Shown: piece by piece, positions 13,412 to 21,354 of the stretch
Numbering within the stretch: position 1 is the first letter of the stretch
Layout of the letters: each line of letters begins with the position of its first letter
Origin: a virus
Reading direction: 5' to 3' (one strand)
DNA: 31,484 nucleotides
Virus record (IMG/VR): IMGVR_UViG_3300028394_000223
Span: 1 to 31,484 of that record
Notes under the pieces: model-generated
The model's input: only the letters and a program-made list of their open reading frames with translations
What the model was told of the DNA's origin: nothing
Databases searched by the model: none
Translations under genes and position numbers: made by a program

Positions 13412-13415
13412 GAGA

Positions 13416-13670
13416 TTACTTCTCGATTACAGCGACATAAACAGTCGTAGTGCCGGTGTTGGTCACTGCATACATTGCACCAACGTGAGTGTTGAAAGTA
13501 ATCTTGTCGCCAGAATCTAGGCGAAGACCGTTTGCGGTTGTGACATCTGGGCCACCAACATACAGCAAACCACCTGCGGTGTGAAGGTGAACTTCTTCGG
13601 CTGCGACCGAGTCGGCAACAATCTGACTTGCGGTTGTAGTTATTGAGTATTGTGCGGAAGTGATAGCCAT
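13416..13670 (-). CDS. Small beta-rich structural protein
   Basis: An 84-residue protein MAITSAQYSITTTASQIVAD..., made of short beta strands with Gly/Thr-rich turns (HTAGGLLYVGGPDV, NTHVGAMYAVTNTG), as in small phage decoration or tip proteins. I chose ATG at 13670-13668 because a strong AAGGAG precedes it and it overlaps the stop of the small zinc protein (TAATG). Exact role unknown. Confidence 0.6.
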   Translation of the reverse strand: MAITSAQYSITTTASQIVADSVAAEEVHLHTAGGLLYVGGPDVTTANGLRLDSGDKITFNTHVGAMYAVTNTGTTTVYVAVIEK

Positions 13671-13816
13671 TAGGACTCCTTGGTTTCGGTTGGTGACTTG
13701 TCGGTGATTTCCTGATGGCAACCGCCACAGATAACCAACGGCTCAGGGTCAGGAAACTGGACTGTGAAGTTGTCGTTGACACACTCGGGTGTGTGACAGG
13801 TGAGATTCCAAAGCAT
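13670..13816 (-). CDS. 48-residue zinc-binding micro-protein
   Basis: ATG at 13816-13814 follows GGGGAA; TAA at 13672-13670 overlaps the next ATG (TAATG). The product begins MLWNLTCHTPECVNDNFTVQ and has C7, C12, C30 and C33 (ICGGCHQ), a split zinc ribbon. The frame fills what would otherwise be a gap in the late genes. Similar small zinc-ribbon proteins occur among actinophage tail genes. Function unknown. Confidence 0.65.
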   Translation of the reverse strand: MLWNLTCHTPECVNDNFTVQFPDPEPLVICGGCHQEITDKSPTETKES

Positions 13817-13824
13817 GAGTTCCC

Positions 13825-14274
13825 CTAGTTGTTGTCAGCTGCCGCTGAGGTCATTTGGATAGCGTGATAGTGGATGTAATAACTGGTGATAGTTGTTGAC
13901 CCCACATTGAAGATGCGCCAAGTGAACCCTGTGGTTGTAACCAAGGCTGCATTGGTCGAAGCGTAAGCGGTTGACGGTGAGGTTTCAGCGGTCACTGTCA
14001 CGATTGGATTCTGGGTGAACCGAGTGGATCGTGCGAAGGTTACCGTTGCACCAGTTCCAGCGCCAGCGTTGACGTTAGTTGAGAATGACAACTTGTCGGT
14101 CGAGGTGGCAAACGGGACAGGTCGAAGCACTGAGTCAGACATGGACAAGAATGACAACTGGTTCGGATAAGTTGTCGAATAGGTCTGGTTGATGCCGGTC
14201 TTGAGTGTCGTCAGGTCGGCGGCTGAAAGTGCATTGCCGTCAGTGAAGACTGTGCTGACTGGAAGATTTGCCAC
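13825..14274 (-). CDS. Minor tail protein, possible receptor-binding (H-type-lectin-like) domain
   Basis: A 149-residue protein from a GTG with AGGAG upstream. The N-terminus (VFTDGNALSAADLTTLKTGI) is of a kind seen in many phage fibre or tip proteins. The C-terminal ~85 residues are beta-rich, with FTQNPIVTVTAET, TGFTWRIFN and YYIHYHAIQM, a pattern like H-type lectin domains that end trimeric fibres. Its place just after the large tail protein fits a tip or receptor-binding protein. Confidence 0.6.
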   Translation of the reverse strand: MANLPVSTVFTDGNALSAADLTTLKTGINQTYSTTYPNQLSFLSMSDSVLRPVPFATSTDKLSFSTNVNAGAGTGATVTFARSTRFTQNPIVTVTAETSPSTAYASTNAALVTTTGFTWRIFNVGSTTITSYYIHYHAIQMTSAAADNN

Positions 14275-14283
14275 TTGATACTC

Positions 14284-15741
14284 CTACAAACTTGATGGAC
14301 TGAGATTCATACTGCAACGCCAACTTGATGGGGTGATGTCATGGTTGATGGACTCAACACAGCAAGTATAGTTTGATTCGTCACGATAGGAAACCGTTCG
14401 CTTCACTGTCACCCTGTCGCCGAGTTCAGTCTGCAACAGCGAAGTCCACTCGGTTGACCCTAGGCCGTAAGGGTTGAACCCGATGGATTCGATTCGATAG
14501 GCAGGGATAGCCCAATGAGTTGCCATGTTGGTGGCGATAGTTCTCATGTCGGTGGCACTGTAATTGAAACTTGTCAATTCTCTACTGATTGACCCGTAGC
14601 GACTAGCGCTTGCACCATTGGTGACGGTGACAGACTTCGGGTCGCCTGTATCTTGGAAGTTGTCAACCGTCAGGGTGATGGTGTTGATGACATACTTGTC
14701 GCCACCAGTGACCGAAACTTCATCATACTCAATCGTTCCTGCGGTCTGTTGATCGCTGAAAGTGTTGCGAGCAGTTCGGTTGTAAAGGTTTTGGAACGGA
14801 TGGAACGTCGGCTTGCCTGAACGGTCAATAAACATTCGACCCATCTCGGACAGGGCGATGGTGTTGCAAGCATCCCAGGCACTCAAGAATTGTTTGATGT
14901 TTCCGTTGTTGTACGAACTGGCAAGGATTAGGCGATAAGTGGAATCCCATCCAGCACCGTTGAGGATCTGACCAATCTGGGTGTCAGCTGCAATCGGGGT
15001 GTCAGGGGTTGAGATGTAGGCAACACGCTTGGCCAGCAGGGTGATTGCATCGGCACATAACAACGTCACCGTTGGCGAGAATCCTTGCTCAATCTGAACA
15101 TCTTCAATGTAACCCGAATAGATTGCATACTCAGTGCCAGAACTATATTGGGCGGTAATCTGAACGCCAGTTCCACCAGCAAGAAGTGGGCTGAGGTCTT
15201 GCCCCATGTAACCCTTGAAGGCTACGCCTGTACCCGATGACACGCCAACCTGCGCCCAGTTGACTGTGAATGTTCCAGACCCCATCGACACAATCGGCAA
15301 GTTGTAGAAGTTCAACGAACCGCCTGAAGCAATTCCCAACCCCTGAACCGACACAATGTCGCCAACATGGAAAGGTTGCCAACTGCCTGAGTAGGTGTAG
15401 GTGTAAGTCGTAGTTGTTCCGTTGCCGGTGGCAGCCGTTACCGAACCAAAGCCAGCGCCAGGAAACTGTGGGTCATAGTTGCCCGACAGGTTGTCAAAGA
15501 CAATACTCGCCTGTCCAGCCTGAAAGGACTGATCCTCACGAGTACGGCCACGACGAATCGACACCGACCTCATGTCAGTGCTGGGCAACTGAATCTTTGT
15601 GGTGAATGGTGCATCTGGCACACCAAGAACATCAGCGCCACCGAGCAGGGAATACGACAAGATGAACTTGCCCGAAGTTCGGTTCGAGGTGTCAAGGTAG
15701 ATACGCATCACTGGTGCATTCGTGCCATCAAGTAACGCCAT
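14284..15741 (-). CDS. Minor tail protein (tail tip/baseplate hub)
   Basis: A 485-residue protein between the tape measure and the small tip protein, where siphoviruses encode distal tail and tail-associated proteins. An N-terminal segment (SVSIRRGRTREDQSFQAGQA...FDNLSGNYDP) is typical of actinophage minor tail proteins. The middle has AITLLAKRVAYIS and a GQILNGAGWD segment, as in tail hub proteins. No peptidase motif was seen. The start follows the tape-measure stop by one or two codons. Confidence 0.75.
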   Translation of the reverse strand: MALLDGTNAPVMRIYLDTSNRTSGKFILSYSLLGGADVLGVPDAPFTTKIQLPSTDMRSVSIRRGRTREDQSFQAGQASIVFDNLSGNYDPQFPGAGFGSVTAATGNGTTTTYTYTYSGSWQPFHVGDIVSVQGLGIASGGSLNFYNLPIVSMGSGTFTVNWAQVGVSSGTGVAFKGYMGQDLSPLLAGGTGVQITAQYSSGTEYAIYSGYIEDVQIEQGFSPTVTLLCADAITLLAKRVAYISTPDTPIAADTQIGQILNGAGWDSTYRLILASSYNNGNIKQFLSAWDACNTIALSEMGRMFIDRSGKPTFHPFQNLYNRTARNTFSDQQTAGTIEYDEVSVTGGDKYVINTITLTVDNFQDTGDPKSVTVTNGASASRYGSISRELTSFNYSATDMRTIATNMATHWAIPAYRIESIGFNPYGLGSTEWTSLLQTELGDRVTVKRTVSYRDESNYTCCVESINHDITPSSWRCSMNLSPSSL

Positions 15742-15744
15742 TAC

Positions 15745-17334
15745 CTAGACCCCCAAGATGCTTGGATTCAAACCTTGACGGCGCATCATGATTGCGATGT
15801 TGTCACGAACGCTGACCGCCAAGTCTTTCTCGCTAATCACTGAACCTGCCACGTTGACGATGACAGTCATGCCTGAACCGCCACCAAGACCGTTCGGGGT
15901 GATGCGACCACTGGTTGATGGTGTGAAGAGTTCCGGGCCATGTTCACCCACCAGGTAAGAACTGCGACCCATGACAGAACCGCCAACAGCTCGACCGTTG
16001 AGTGGAGCGCCATCAGGATGTGGGTTTGAATAGTCACGATATGTGCCATTGTTGCCCATGGCCAAAGACCAGTATTCACCCTTGTCAGCGTCATAGGTGT
16101 AAGAGATGCCGTTGTGCAGGTAAACTTGTCCACTTGCAAGTTTCTTCTTGCCAACTGCTGCTGACGCCTTCGCCTTTGCCTTTGTGCGTTTGTTGATACT
16201 TGCGGCAGTTTCTTCTTCAATGGGATTTACTTCGCCAGCATCCACGCCAACAAGGCCAAGCAAAGCGGCAGCGCCAAAAGTGGCAGCGATAGCGGCAATG
16301 GCAGGGGCGGCGATAGCAAGACTTGCACCACCAGTGGCAGCAGCCTCAGCACCAGCGGCAGTTGCTGCAAAACCTGTCAGGGTTAAAAATGCACCGCCGA
16401 GTGTTGTCAAAGCTGAAACTATTCCAGCAGTCTTGATACCAACAAAGATACCAGCAACTACTGAAGCAAATGTTTTTACAGTGTCTTGGTTATCGCTAAT
16501 GTATTGGATAACACCCTTGACCTTTTCGCCAAACTCATAGGCAGACTTTCCAGCAGGGCCAGCAGAGTTCTTCACGCCGGTCAGACTGTCAACAAATCCC
16601 TGCACGTTTGGAACAACAGTTTCAAGAACATAGTCTGCGAACTTCTGGATGACAGGCATCAAGGCGACACCAATTTGTTCTTTGGATTCGTTTAGGTGTT
16701 GTTGCATGATTGCCAACTTGCCACTGAAAGTGTCAGCATTAGTCTTGGCAGCGCCACCGAAGGTCTTTGCTAGAACCTTGGTGGCAGCGTCAAAGTCTTT
16801 GCTCTTGATAATGTTGTCCGAAAGCGGGATTCCAAGACGCTTCAATGCGCCAATGTTACCGTTGTGAGCCTTAGCCAAAGCCATCGAAACGGCTTCCAAA
16901 TCCTTGCCAGTTCCAGCGCTGACATTCATGGCAAGGCCGAGCAAGTCTTGCGACTCAGTCAAAGAGCCAGTGCCACGAGCAAGGTTGGCAAGTGCCGGTC
17001 GCAGCTTGTCATCGGCGATGCCGTAGGTCATCTGCAACTTGGTGATGAAATCTTCGCTCTGTTTGACCTGGGCATTTGTTGCCTTGGCCGTATTCTTCAG
17101 GGCCAGTGCCAACTGCTTCTGGCTCTTCTGATCCTCGGCAGCAGCCTTGGTTGCATCGTAAGCAAACTTAGCGGCGGCAGCGCCAGCGACAGCCAGACCA
17201 GCGGCGGCAACCTTGCCCATTTTGGCGAACTGTTTGCCGAGGCTGTCGGATTCCTTGCCGACCTTCTTCATTGCGCCAGTAGCCGACACATCCTTGCCAT
17301 AAAGGCTGAAGGTCAGTGAGGTATCTTTTGCCAT
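15745..17334 (-). CDS. Tape measure protein
   Basis: A 529-residue protein. An N-terminal helical part (1-230) with Lys/Ala-rich stretches, a membrane-like Ala/Gly/Leu-rich region (~285-370), then a C-terminal part with VGGSVMGRSSYLVGEHGPELF, the characteristic end motif of many actinophage tape measures. It sets tail length and may form the DNA channel at entry. At 529 residues it is short for the family, so the tail should be short. AGGAG precedes the ATG. It follows the two chaperone frames, as is usual. Confidence 0.88.
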   Translation of the reverse strand: MAKDTSLTFSLYGKDVSATGAMKKVGKESDSLGKQFAKMGKVAAAGLAVAGAAAAKFAYDATKAAAEDQKSQKQLALALKNTAKATNAQVKQSEDFITKLQMTYGIADDKLRPALANLARGTGSLTESQDLLGLAMNVSAGTGKDLEAVSMALAKAHNGNIGALKRLGIPLSDNIIKSKDFDAATKVLAKTFGGAAKTNADTFSGKLAIMQQHLNESKEQIGVALMPVIQKFADYVLETVVPNVQGFVDSLTGVKNSAGPAGKSAYEFGEKVKGVIQYISDNQDTVKTFASVVAGIFVGIKTAGIVSALTTLGGAFLTLTGFAATAAGAEAAATGGASLAIAAPAIAAIAATFGAAALLGLVGVDAGEVNPIEEETAASINKRTKAKAKASAAVGKKKLASGQVYLHNGISYTYDADKGEYWSLAMGNNGTYRDYSNPHPDGAPLNGRAVGGSVMGRSSYLVGEHGPELFTPSTSGRITPNGLGGGSGMTVIVNVAGSVISEKDLAVSVRDNIAIMMRRQGLNPSILGV

Positions 17335-17345
17335 AGTGGCAACTC

Positions 17346-17459
17346 CTAGCGGTTATTTACAGCGGTCAGCAACAGTTCGAACACGTCAGAATCCAAGTCC
17401 CATACATTCCAAGGTGTGATGCTTGGATAGTTATGCATAAGAAGTGGCAGGTTTGCCAT
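17346..17459 (-). CDS. Downstream frame of the tail assembly chaperone
   Basis: A 37-codon frame from ATG at 17459-17457 (TAATG overlap with the upstream frame) to TAG at 17348-17346, including LLMHNYPSITPWNVWDL, a typical second chaperone domain. The same frame is open upstream to a slippery heptamer at 17498-17492, so a -1 frameshift would fuse the upstream protein (to residue 108) to 48 residues ending here, giving a 156-residue G-T-like fusion. Expression by frameshift, re-initiation or both is possible. Confidence 0.75.
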   Translation of the reverse strand: MANLPLLMHNYPSITPWNVWDLDSDVFELLLTAVNNR

Positions 17460-17815
17460 TACTCGGTCGTAGACTCCGCCGGGGATTCGGCTAAAGGGTC
17501 GGCATCATCCTCAAGAAACTCAAACTTGTCGGTTTCGAAATCGTTCGCCTCAATGAATGACACGTTCTCGCCAGCACGACGACGAGCAACCCACACCATA
17601 ATGGCGAACACTTGACGCTGTTCCACCTCAATGGCTTCCCTGCGTTCTTCGGATAGCGACTTGAAAGCCTTGGGCGAGATGTTGACATTGGCAAACAACT
17701 TCTCAAGTGGGCGCTTGAACTCACGCTCAATCATCAGCTGTTCGCCCATTGTCAGGCCACGCTCGCCAGAATCATCTGGTGTCTTGTAAATCTTGCCGTC
17801 AATCTTGATTGGCAT
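17459..17815 (-). CDS. Tail assembly chaperone, upstream frame
   Basis: A 118-residue protein, MPIKIDGKIYKTPDDSGERG..., helical in the middle (EQLMIEREFKRPLEKLFAN; RRAGENVSFIEAND) with an acidic tail. Size, position just before the tape measure, and the frameshift site identify it as the gpG-like chaperone that coats the tape measure during tail assembly. AGGGGAGATGCA precedes the ATG. The C CCT TTA slippery site lies at codons 107-108. Confidence 0.82.
   Translation of the reverse strand: MPIKIDGKIYKTPDDSGERGLTMGEQLMIEREFKRPLEKLFANVNISPKAFKSLSEERREAIEVEQRQVFAIMVWVARRRAGENVSFIEANDFETDKFEFLEDDADPLAESPAESTTE
17492..17498 (-). other. Programmed -1 frameshift site (C CCT TTA)
   Basis: On the minus strand CCCTTTA lies in the zero frame as C CCT TTA, the X XXY YYZ form of a -1 slippery heptamer. 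The -1 frame is closed by a TGA only three codons upstream of the site and stays open from there through the second chaperone frame. The position, near the end of the first chaperone gene, is where lambda-type tails use this mechanism. Confidence 0.75.
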
Positions 17816-17836
17816 TGCATCTCCCCTTGTTGGTAG

Positions 17837-18370
17837 TTATTTGAAAACGATGCCGACCTTTGTCAGTGCATCAGCGAAAGCCTCATTGACTTCTTTTGCA
17901 AACTCATCCTTGTGCCTTTTGACAGTTTCGTCAAGATAGGGTGATGGCTTCTGGATCGGCCAATCTTCAGGCTTGTCCATTTCAGCGCCGAACACAGGAT
18001 GCTTCCAGCCACGCTTCGGGCGACCCTGGACATACCAAGGCAGGTTGGCATTGTTACGCCCAGAGGCGGCAAGGAACTTCTTCTTCTTCACCCGAATGTG
18101 AACGCCAGCGCCCTTGCGAGTTGTTCGAACCTCAGCAACAACCGCCTTGGCAATGGCAGCTCGAAGGCTGATTCGTTGCCCCTGCCTCACCCGAATGGAT
18201 GTCTTGCCTTGGCCAGACGGAAGCGATAACACTTCCGCCTTGACCTCGGTGACAACAGGCTTAGCAGTCTTCTTGAGTTTGGCTTTGAGTTCCTTCTGGA
18301 CTTCTTTGTCTAACTTGCCGATACGGGTGGCGAGGCGGTGGAAATCCTTTCCGCCCTTCACCTCAATCAC
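17837..18370 (-). CDS. HK97 gp10-like tail completion/connector protein
   Basis: A 177-residue basic protein. The start (VKGGKDFHRLATRIGKLDKE) and the KTAKPVVTEVKAEVLSLPS segment, then PSPYLDETVKRHKDEFAKEV near the end, match HK97 gp10-type proteins that join head and tail. The basic middle region (IRVKKKKFLAASGRNNAN) is long. GTG start overlapping the tail tube stop (TAGTG). Confidence 0.75.
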   Translation of the reverse strand: MIEVKGGKDFHRLATRIGKLDKEVQKELKAKLKKTAKPVVTEVKAEVLSLPSGQGKTSIRVRQGQRISLRAAIAKAVVAEVRTTRKGAGVHIRVKKKKFLAASGRNNANLPWYVQGRPKRGWKHPVFGAEMDKPEDWPIQKPSPYLDETVKRHKDEFAKEVNEAFADALTKVGIVFK

Positions 18371-19365
18371 TAGAGTGTGGAATCTTTTGTGACGTAGTTG
18401 ATCGTGAACGGTGCATTCGTGCCATCATCATAAACAGTGAACGTGAATGACACGTCGATTGTTCCTGGGCCTTCGACAACTGGATTGTCACCATCAAACT
18501 TGCAAGCAGGAAGAATAACTTCTAGCAGTTCATAGGTTGACCCTGCTGATGTGCCAATGTCTGCACCTCTGAAAGTAACCTTCAGACCGGCAGTGGTGTC
18601 AGCGATGAACTTGTCTAGAAGAACCGTGTCAGTGAACTCAGCGGTGATTGTGCCAGTGATGGCTCGGAAACCGTTGATGATTTGTTCAGCCTTTGCACCA
18701 GCTGCACCGAGGTTGTAACGATCGGTCTTCAAGGTGTTGTCAACACTCAAAGAGAAGTCCTTGATGTTGGCGTAAGTTGTTGACACATTGTCAGTGATTG
18801 AACCCTGGGCAAAGTGGAACAGGTTAGTGGTGGCGAAGTTTGAATAAGCAGGTGTTGCCGAGGTTGATGATGTGCTAGTGAAACCTGCACCATCAAGCGT
18901 GAACTTTCCCTTGGCAATTTCGCCAGCACCGACAGACAGTTCGAACGAGCCAATCTTGCAACCGGTCAAGGTCTTGTAAGTGAGTGTTCCACCATACTGA
19001 GGAACAGCAACCTGAGTGGTGAAAGAATCACTAATCAAGTCTTGAGGCGTGAATGTGTAAGTGTAAGCGCCATTAGCAAGAGTGCCAGTTGGAACAGAGC
19101 CAGTTGCAAGACTGAGCAACAGACCTAGACCACGACTCGGCAAGTCAATTTCAAAGTCGCCTTCGCTTGCAAAGGTGGTGACAACACGACGGTTGGCACG
19201 AGGCACAAGACCGCCTGAACGAAGTCCCTGCCCAGCGACAGTGTTCTTCATATACTTGGTGCTTTCACTGTTGAACTCGTAGAAACGGTCAACAGTGACA
19301 GCAGTGTTGAAAGATGATTCTTTCTTGATGCCTAGCCACGAGCCAATGCCAGAACCGATTGCCAT
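18370..19365 (-). CDS. Major tail tube protein
   Basis: A 331-residue beta-rich protein, MAIGSGIGSWLGIKKESSFN..., whose opening (G-x-KKES-x-N-x-AVTVDRFYEF) and inner repeats (SFELSVGAGEIAKGKFTLDG) are typical of phage tail tube proteins. It stacks in rings to form the tail tube. The strong GAGGAG site before its ATG fits a highly expressed protein. It lies between connector genes and tail chaperones, as expected. Confidence 0.82.
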   Translation of the reverse strand: MAIGSGIGSWLGIKKESSFNTAVTVDRFYEFNSESTKYMKNTVAGQGLRSGGLVPRANRRVVTTFASEGDFEIDLPSRGLGLLLSLATGSVPTGTLANGAYTYTFTPQDLISDSFTTQVAVPQYGGTLTYKTLTGCKIGSFELSVGAGEIAKGKFTLDGAGFTSTSSTSATPAYSNFATTNLFHFAQGSITDNVSTTYANIKDFSLSVDNTLKTDRYNLGAAGAKAEQIINGFRAITGTITAEFTDTVLLDKFIADTTAGLKVTFRGADIGTSAGSTYELLEVILPACKFDGDNPVVEGPGTIDVSFTFTVYDDGTNAPFTINYVTKDSTL

Positions 19366-19367
19366 TG

Positions 19368-19571
19368 TTATTTCTCCTCTTGAAGGTCAGCCGTTGCGAC
19401 TGGATTGGGTGATTGTTTCTTACTGTCCCCTGTTGCCCAGTTGAATGGCGCTTCGAGCATTCGGGCGGCCATGTCATCTGGAACTTCGACAACTTCGTCA
19501 AACTTGATTTCGATGCCAAGTTCAGGCACATAAAGGTCGCCCAGTGGGCAGACGTTCTTGATTTTCGCCAT
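19368..19571 (-). CDS. Small structural protein before the tail tube
   Basis: A 67-residue protein MAKIKNVCPLGDLYVPELGI... with a beta-rich core (IEIKFDEVVEVPDDMAARML) and a flexible polar C-terminus. The start is ATG at 19571-19569, preceded by AGGAG; the longer frame has no such site and covers the upstream gene. Similar small proteins occur between connector and tail genes in actinophages; function unknown. Confidence 0.6.
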   Translation of the reverse strand: MAKIKNVCPLGDLYVPELGIEIKFDEVVEVPDDMAARMLEAPFNWATGDSKKQSPNPVATADLQEEK

Positions 19572-19579
19572 GATGACTC

Positions 19580-20038
19580 CTAGGTTCTGGCTCGGTAGGT
19601 GATAGTGAAACTGATGTTGACCGCTGCACCCTGATCGGTTTGCAAGTAGGTCATCTGATGTGAGGACAACAAACTGTAAATGCACGAACCGGCAAGGGTT
19701 GAATCTGCACGAATGGCGGTGTCAATCGCAGACAATAGAACGCCAGCCCTAGTCCGACGTGCTGACAAGCTAGTGCCACCATCCCAAGTGGAAAGGAAAC
19801 AGTCAACCGAACCATCTTCGAATTGCTTCATGTTGCCAAGTTGCTCAAAGATTTGGGTCACACTGGCAACTGACACTTCGCCATCTTCCGAGCCATCGTG
19901 ACCGACAGCGATGAAGTCGCTTGGATAACTCATGTCCACTTCAGGGCCGTCAAAGATTCGGACACCCGTCAGACCTGACGATGCACCGAGAACGGAAATG
20001 ATGCCGTTGATAACTTGAGGAATCGCAGTGGTCGCCAT
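19580..20038 (-). CDS. Tail terminator-like protein
   Basis: A 152-residue protein MATTAIPQVINGIISVLGAS..., with an alpha/beta layout: helix, strand GVRIFDGPEV, strand FIAVGHDG, then a VDCFLSTWDG strand and a helix RRTRAGVLLSAIDTAIR, like the gpU/gp17-type proteins that cap the tail. Its place between the head-tail adaptor and the tail tube supports this. The ATG overlaps the adaptor stop (TAATG). Confidence 0.65.
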   Translation of the reverse strand: MATTAIPQVINGIISVLGASSGLTGVRIFDGPEVDMSYPSDFIAVGHDGSEDGEVSVASVTQIFEQLGNMKQFEDGSVDCFLSTWDGGTSLSARRTRAGVLLSAIDTAIRADSTLAGSCIYSLLSSHQMTYLQTDQGAAVNISFTITYRART

Positions 20039-20886
20039 TATGCAAGACCTGGCAAACTGGCAGGATCGAGCAACTCCATCGCCCGACGTGGCAGGGAATA
20101 GGTCGGGGTTGAATAGAAGTCATCCCCAGCGCCCATGCGGTTCATGACGGTTGCAGCGCCACGTTGAGTCTGCCAAAGGTGGCGCAGGATTTCCAACACA
20201 CCTTGCTGAACTGCTGGCGGTGTCACTGTGAACCCTGCAACATAAGTCACCGTTACAGCATTCACGCCCGAAGCCCAATAACCATAAGCGCCGAACGACG
20301 ATGAAGCCGAAAGGGTTGAGGTGGTCAGGCGGTAAAGTCGCTGACCGGTGTCATCCAACTTGTAAGAATTAGAATCCAAGGTCACGCCCGACTCAATGAC
20401 CTCTGTGATGCTAATCGCCCTGGGTGAACGAAGGCGAAGCACGTCAGTCTGCCCATCATAAACTTCAGTGAAAGTGCGACGGCCAAGGACAGCGCCGACG
20501 TAATTCTCGGCAAGGTCTTGGGCAGCGTCAATGAATCGGCGAATCTCATCCTCGTCAGCTGACGCGGCAGGGATGTTGAGGTGGCTCAGAGCCATGTCAT
20601 AAGACACGACCGGCAAAGTTGTCAGATCACGAACAGTGAACTCGTCAGTAAACGCTGAAGCATTCGTGCCAGTAGCCACCCAGCGGACTGTGTGACGACC
20701 TGAAAGGGTTGGAGTGTAAGCCACATCATAAAGACCAGCACCGCTGTTGGTGACGCTAGGCGTGACCGTAGAGCCGTCAGGCTTGGTGATGGTACAGACA
20801 ACAGCGGTGGCATTCTGCGGTGTTCCTGCGGTGTTGGTGATAGTCACACCAAGGGCAGCAACATCACCCAAGTCATAAGATGCCAT
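20038..20886 (-). CDS. Head-tail adaptor with N-terminal Ig-like domain
   Basis: A 282-residue protein of two parts. Residues ~1-87 are an immunoglobulin-like beta sandwich (VTITNTAGTPQNATAVVCTI; SGAGLYDVAYTPTLSGRHTVRW). Residues ~95-282 are a gp6-like head-tail adaptor: helices DEIRRFIDAAQDLAENYVGA, a beta sheet (FTEVYDGQTDVLRL, AISITEV), and a C-terminal helix (GVLEILRHLWQTQRG). Adaptors normally lack the Ig domain. The Ig part would project from the neck and might bind cell or particle surfaces. Confidence 0.72.
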   Translation of the reverse strand: MASYDLGDVAALGVTITNTAGTPQNATAVVCTITKPDGSTVTPSVTNSGAGLYDVAYTPTLSGRHTVRWVATGTNASAFTDEFTVRDLTTLPVVSYDMALSHLNIPAASADEDEIRRFIDAAQDLAENYVGAVLGRRTFTEVYDGQTDVLRLRSPRAISITEVIESGVTLDSNSYKLDDTGQRLYRLTTSTLSASSSFGAYGYWASGVNAVTVTYVAGFTVTPPAVQQGVLEILRHLWQTQRGAATVMNRMGAGDDFYSTPTYSLPRRAMELLDPASLPGLA

Positions 20887-20889
20887 GCG

Positions 20890-21141
20890 TTATCTCGCTT
20901 TCATCGTGGCGGTCGGAACGGTTCGTGGTTTCGTGCTAGAGGTGGCAACGGATCGAGGCTTAGCGCCAGCAGTAGCCACAGCCCGACGGTTAGCGGTTGC
21001 AACTGGTCGAGTGACAAACTCCATCGCCCCAGTAGTTGACGCTTGGTTGTAGGTCAGTGGTGAATTGTAGGCGACAAGGCTGTTGTAATACGTCCCCACA
21101 CTTTGTGAAGTGGTCGGGATTCTAGGCTTCATCGCAGTCAC
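20890..21141 (-). CDS. Basic repeat-containing small protein
   Basis: An 83-residue protein from a GTG (or ATG at 21132). The N-terminal half is Tyr/Ser/Asn-rich (TYYNSLVAYNSPLTYNQAS). The second half has a degenerate ~10-residue repeat (RPVATANRRA, VATAGAKPRS, VATSSTKPRT, VPTATMKAR), basic and low in complexity. Basic tails of this kind may touch nucleic acid or the capsid surface. No strong ribosome binding site was seen. Function unknown. Confidence 0.5.
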   Translation of the reverse strand: MTAMKPRIPTTSQSVGTYYNSLVAYNSPLTYNQASTTGAMEFVTRPVATANRRAVATAGAKPRSVATSSTKPRTVPTATMKAR

Positions 21142-21145
21142 AAGG

Positions 21146-21244
21146 TCACTTCACTTTCAAAGAAGTCTTATCTATCGAAATACCCTGGCAGCAAGTGGCA
21201 TAGTCAGGGCAGTCTTGGGTCGGGCATCCGGTACGACAGGCCAT
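21146..21244 (-). CDS. 32-residue cysteine-rich micro-protein
   Basis: ATG at 21244-21242 in a TAATG overlap with the upstream gene and GGAGG just before it; TGA at 21148-21146. The product has C3, C7, C12, C18 and C19 (MACRTGCPTQDCPDYATCCQ), five cysteines in 17 residues, suggesting a metal site. It sits between the fibre and connector genes. Function unknown. Confidence 0.6.
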   Translation of the reverse strand: MACRTGCPTQDCPDYATCCQGISIDKTSLKVK

Positions 21245-21354
21245 TAGTCCTCCAAAGGAAATGTTTGATTGGATCCTATTTCGTTGCCGTTCTCGTCACG
21301 AATAATGACAAGAATGGAACCATCGTCCAGGGTAATTGGATTATCTAAAATCAT
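21244..21354 (-). CDS. 36-residue micro-protein
   Basis: ATG at 21354-21352 overlaps the fibre stop (ATGA) and TAA at 21246-21244 overlaps the next ATG (TAATG). The product MILDNPITLDDGSILVIIRD... looks like one beta hairpin and is AT-rich in its codons, like the 3' end of the fibre gene. Function unknown; it may be a small fibre-associated protein or chaperone. Confidence 0.55.
   Translation of the reverse strand: MILDNPITLDDGSILVIIRDENGNEIGSNQTFPLED

Noticed and set aside
13408-13782. 124-codon Arg/Ser-rich minus-strand frame
   Set aside because: It covers three genes supported by ribosome binding sites, overlaps and motifs (13106-13411, 13416-13670, 13670-13816) in another frame.
16148-16540. 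130-codon Ala-rich frame on the plus strand
   Set aside because: Antisense to the Ala/Gly-rich middle of the tape measure gene; its composition is a mirror of that stretch.
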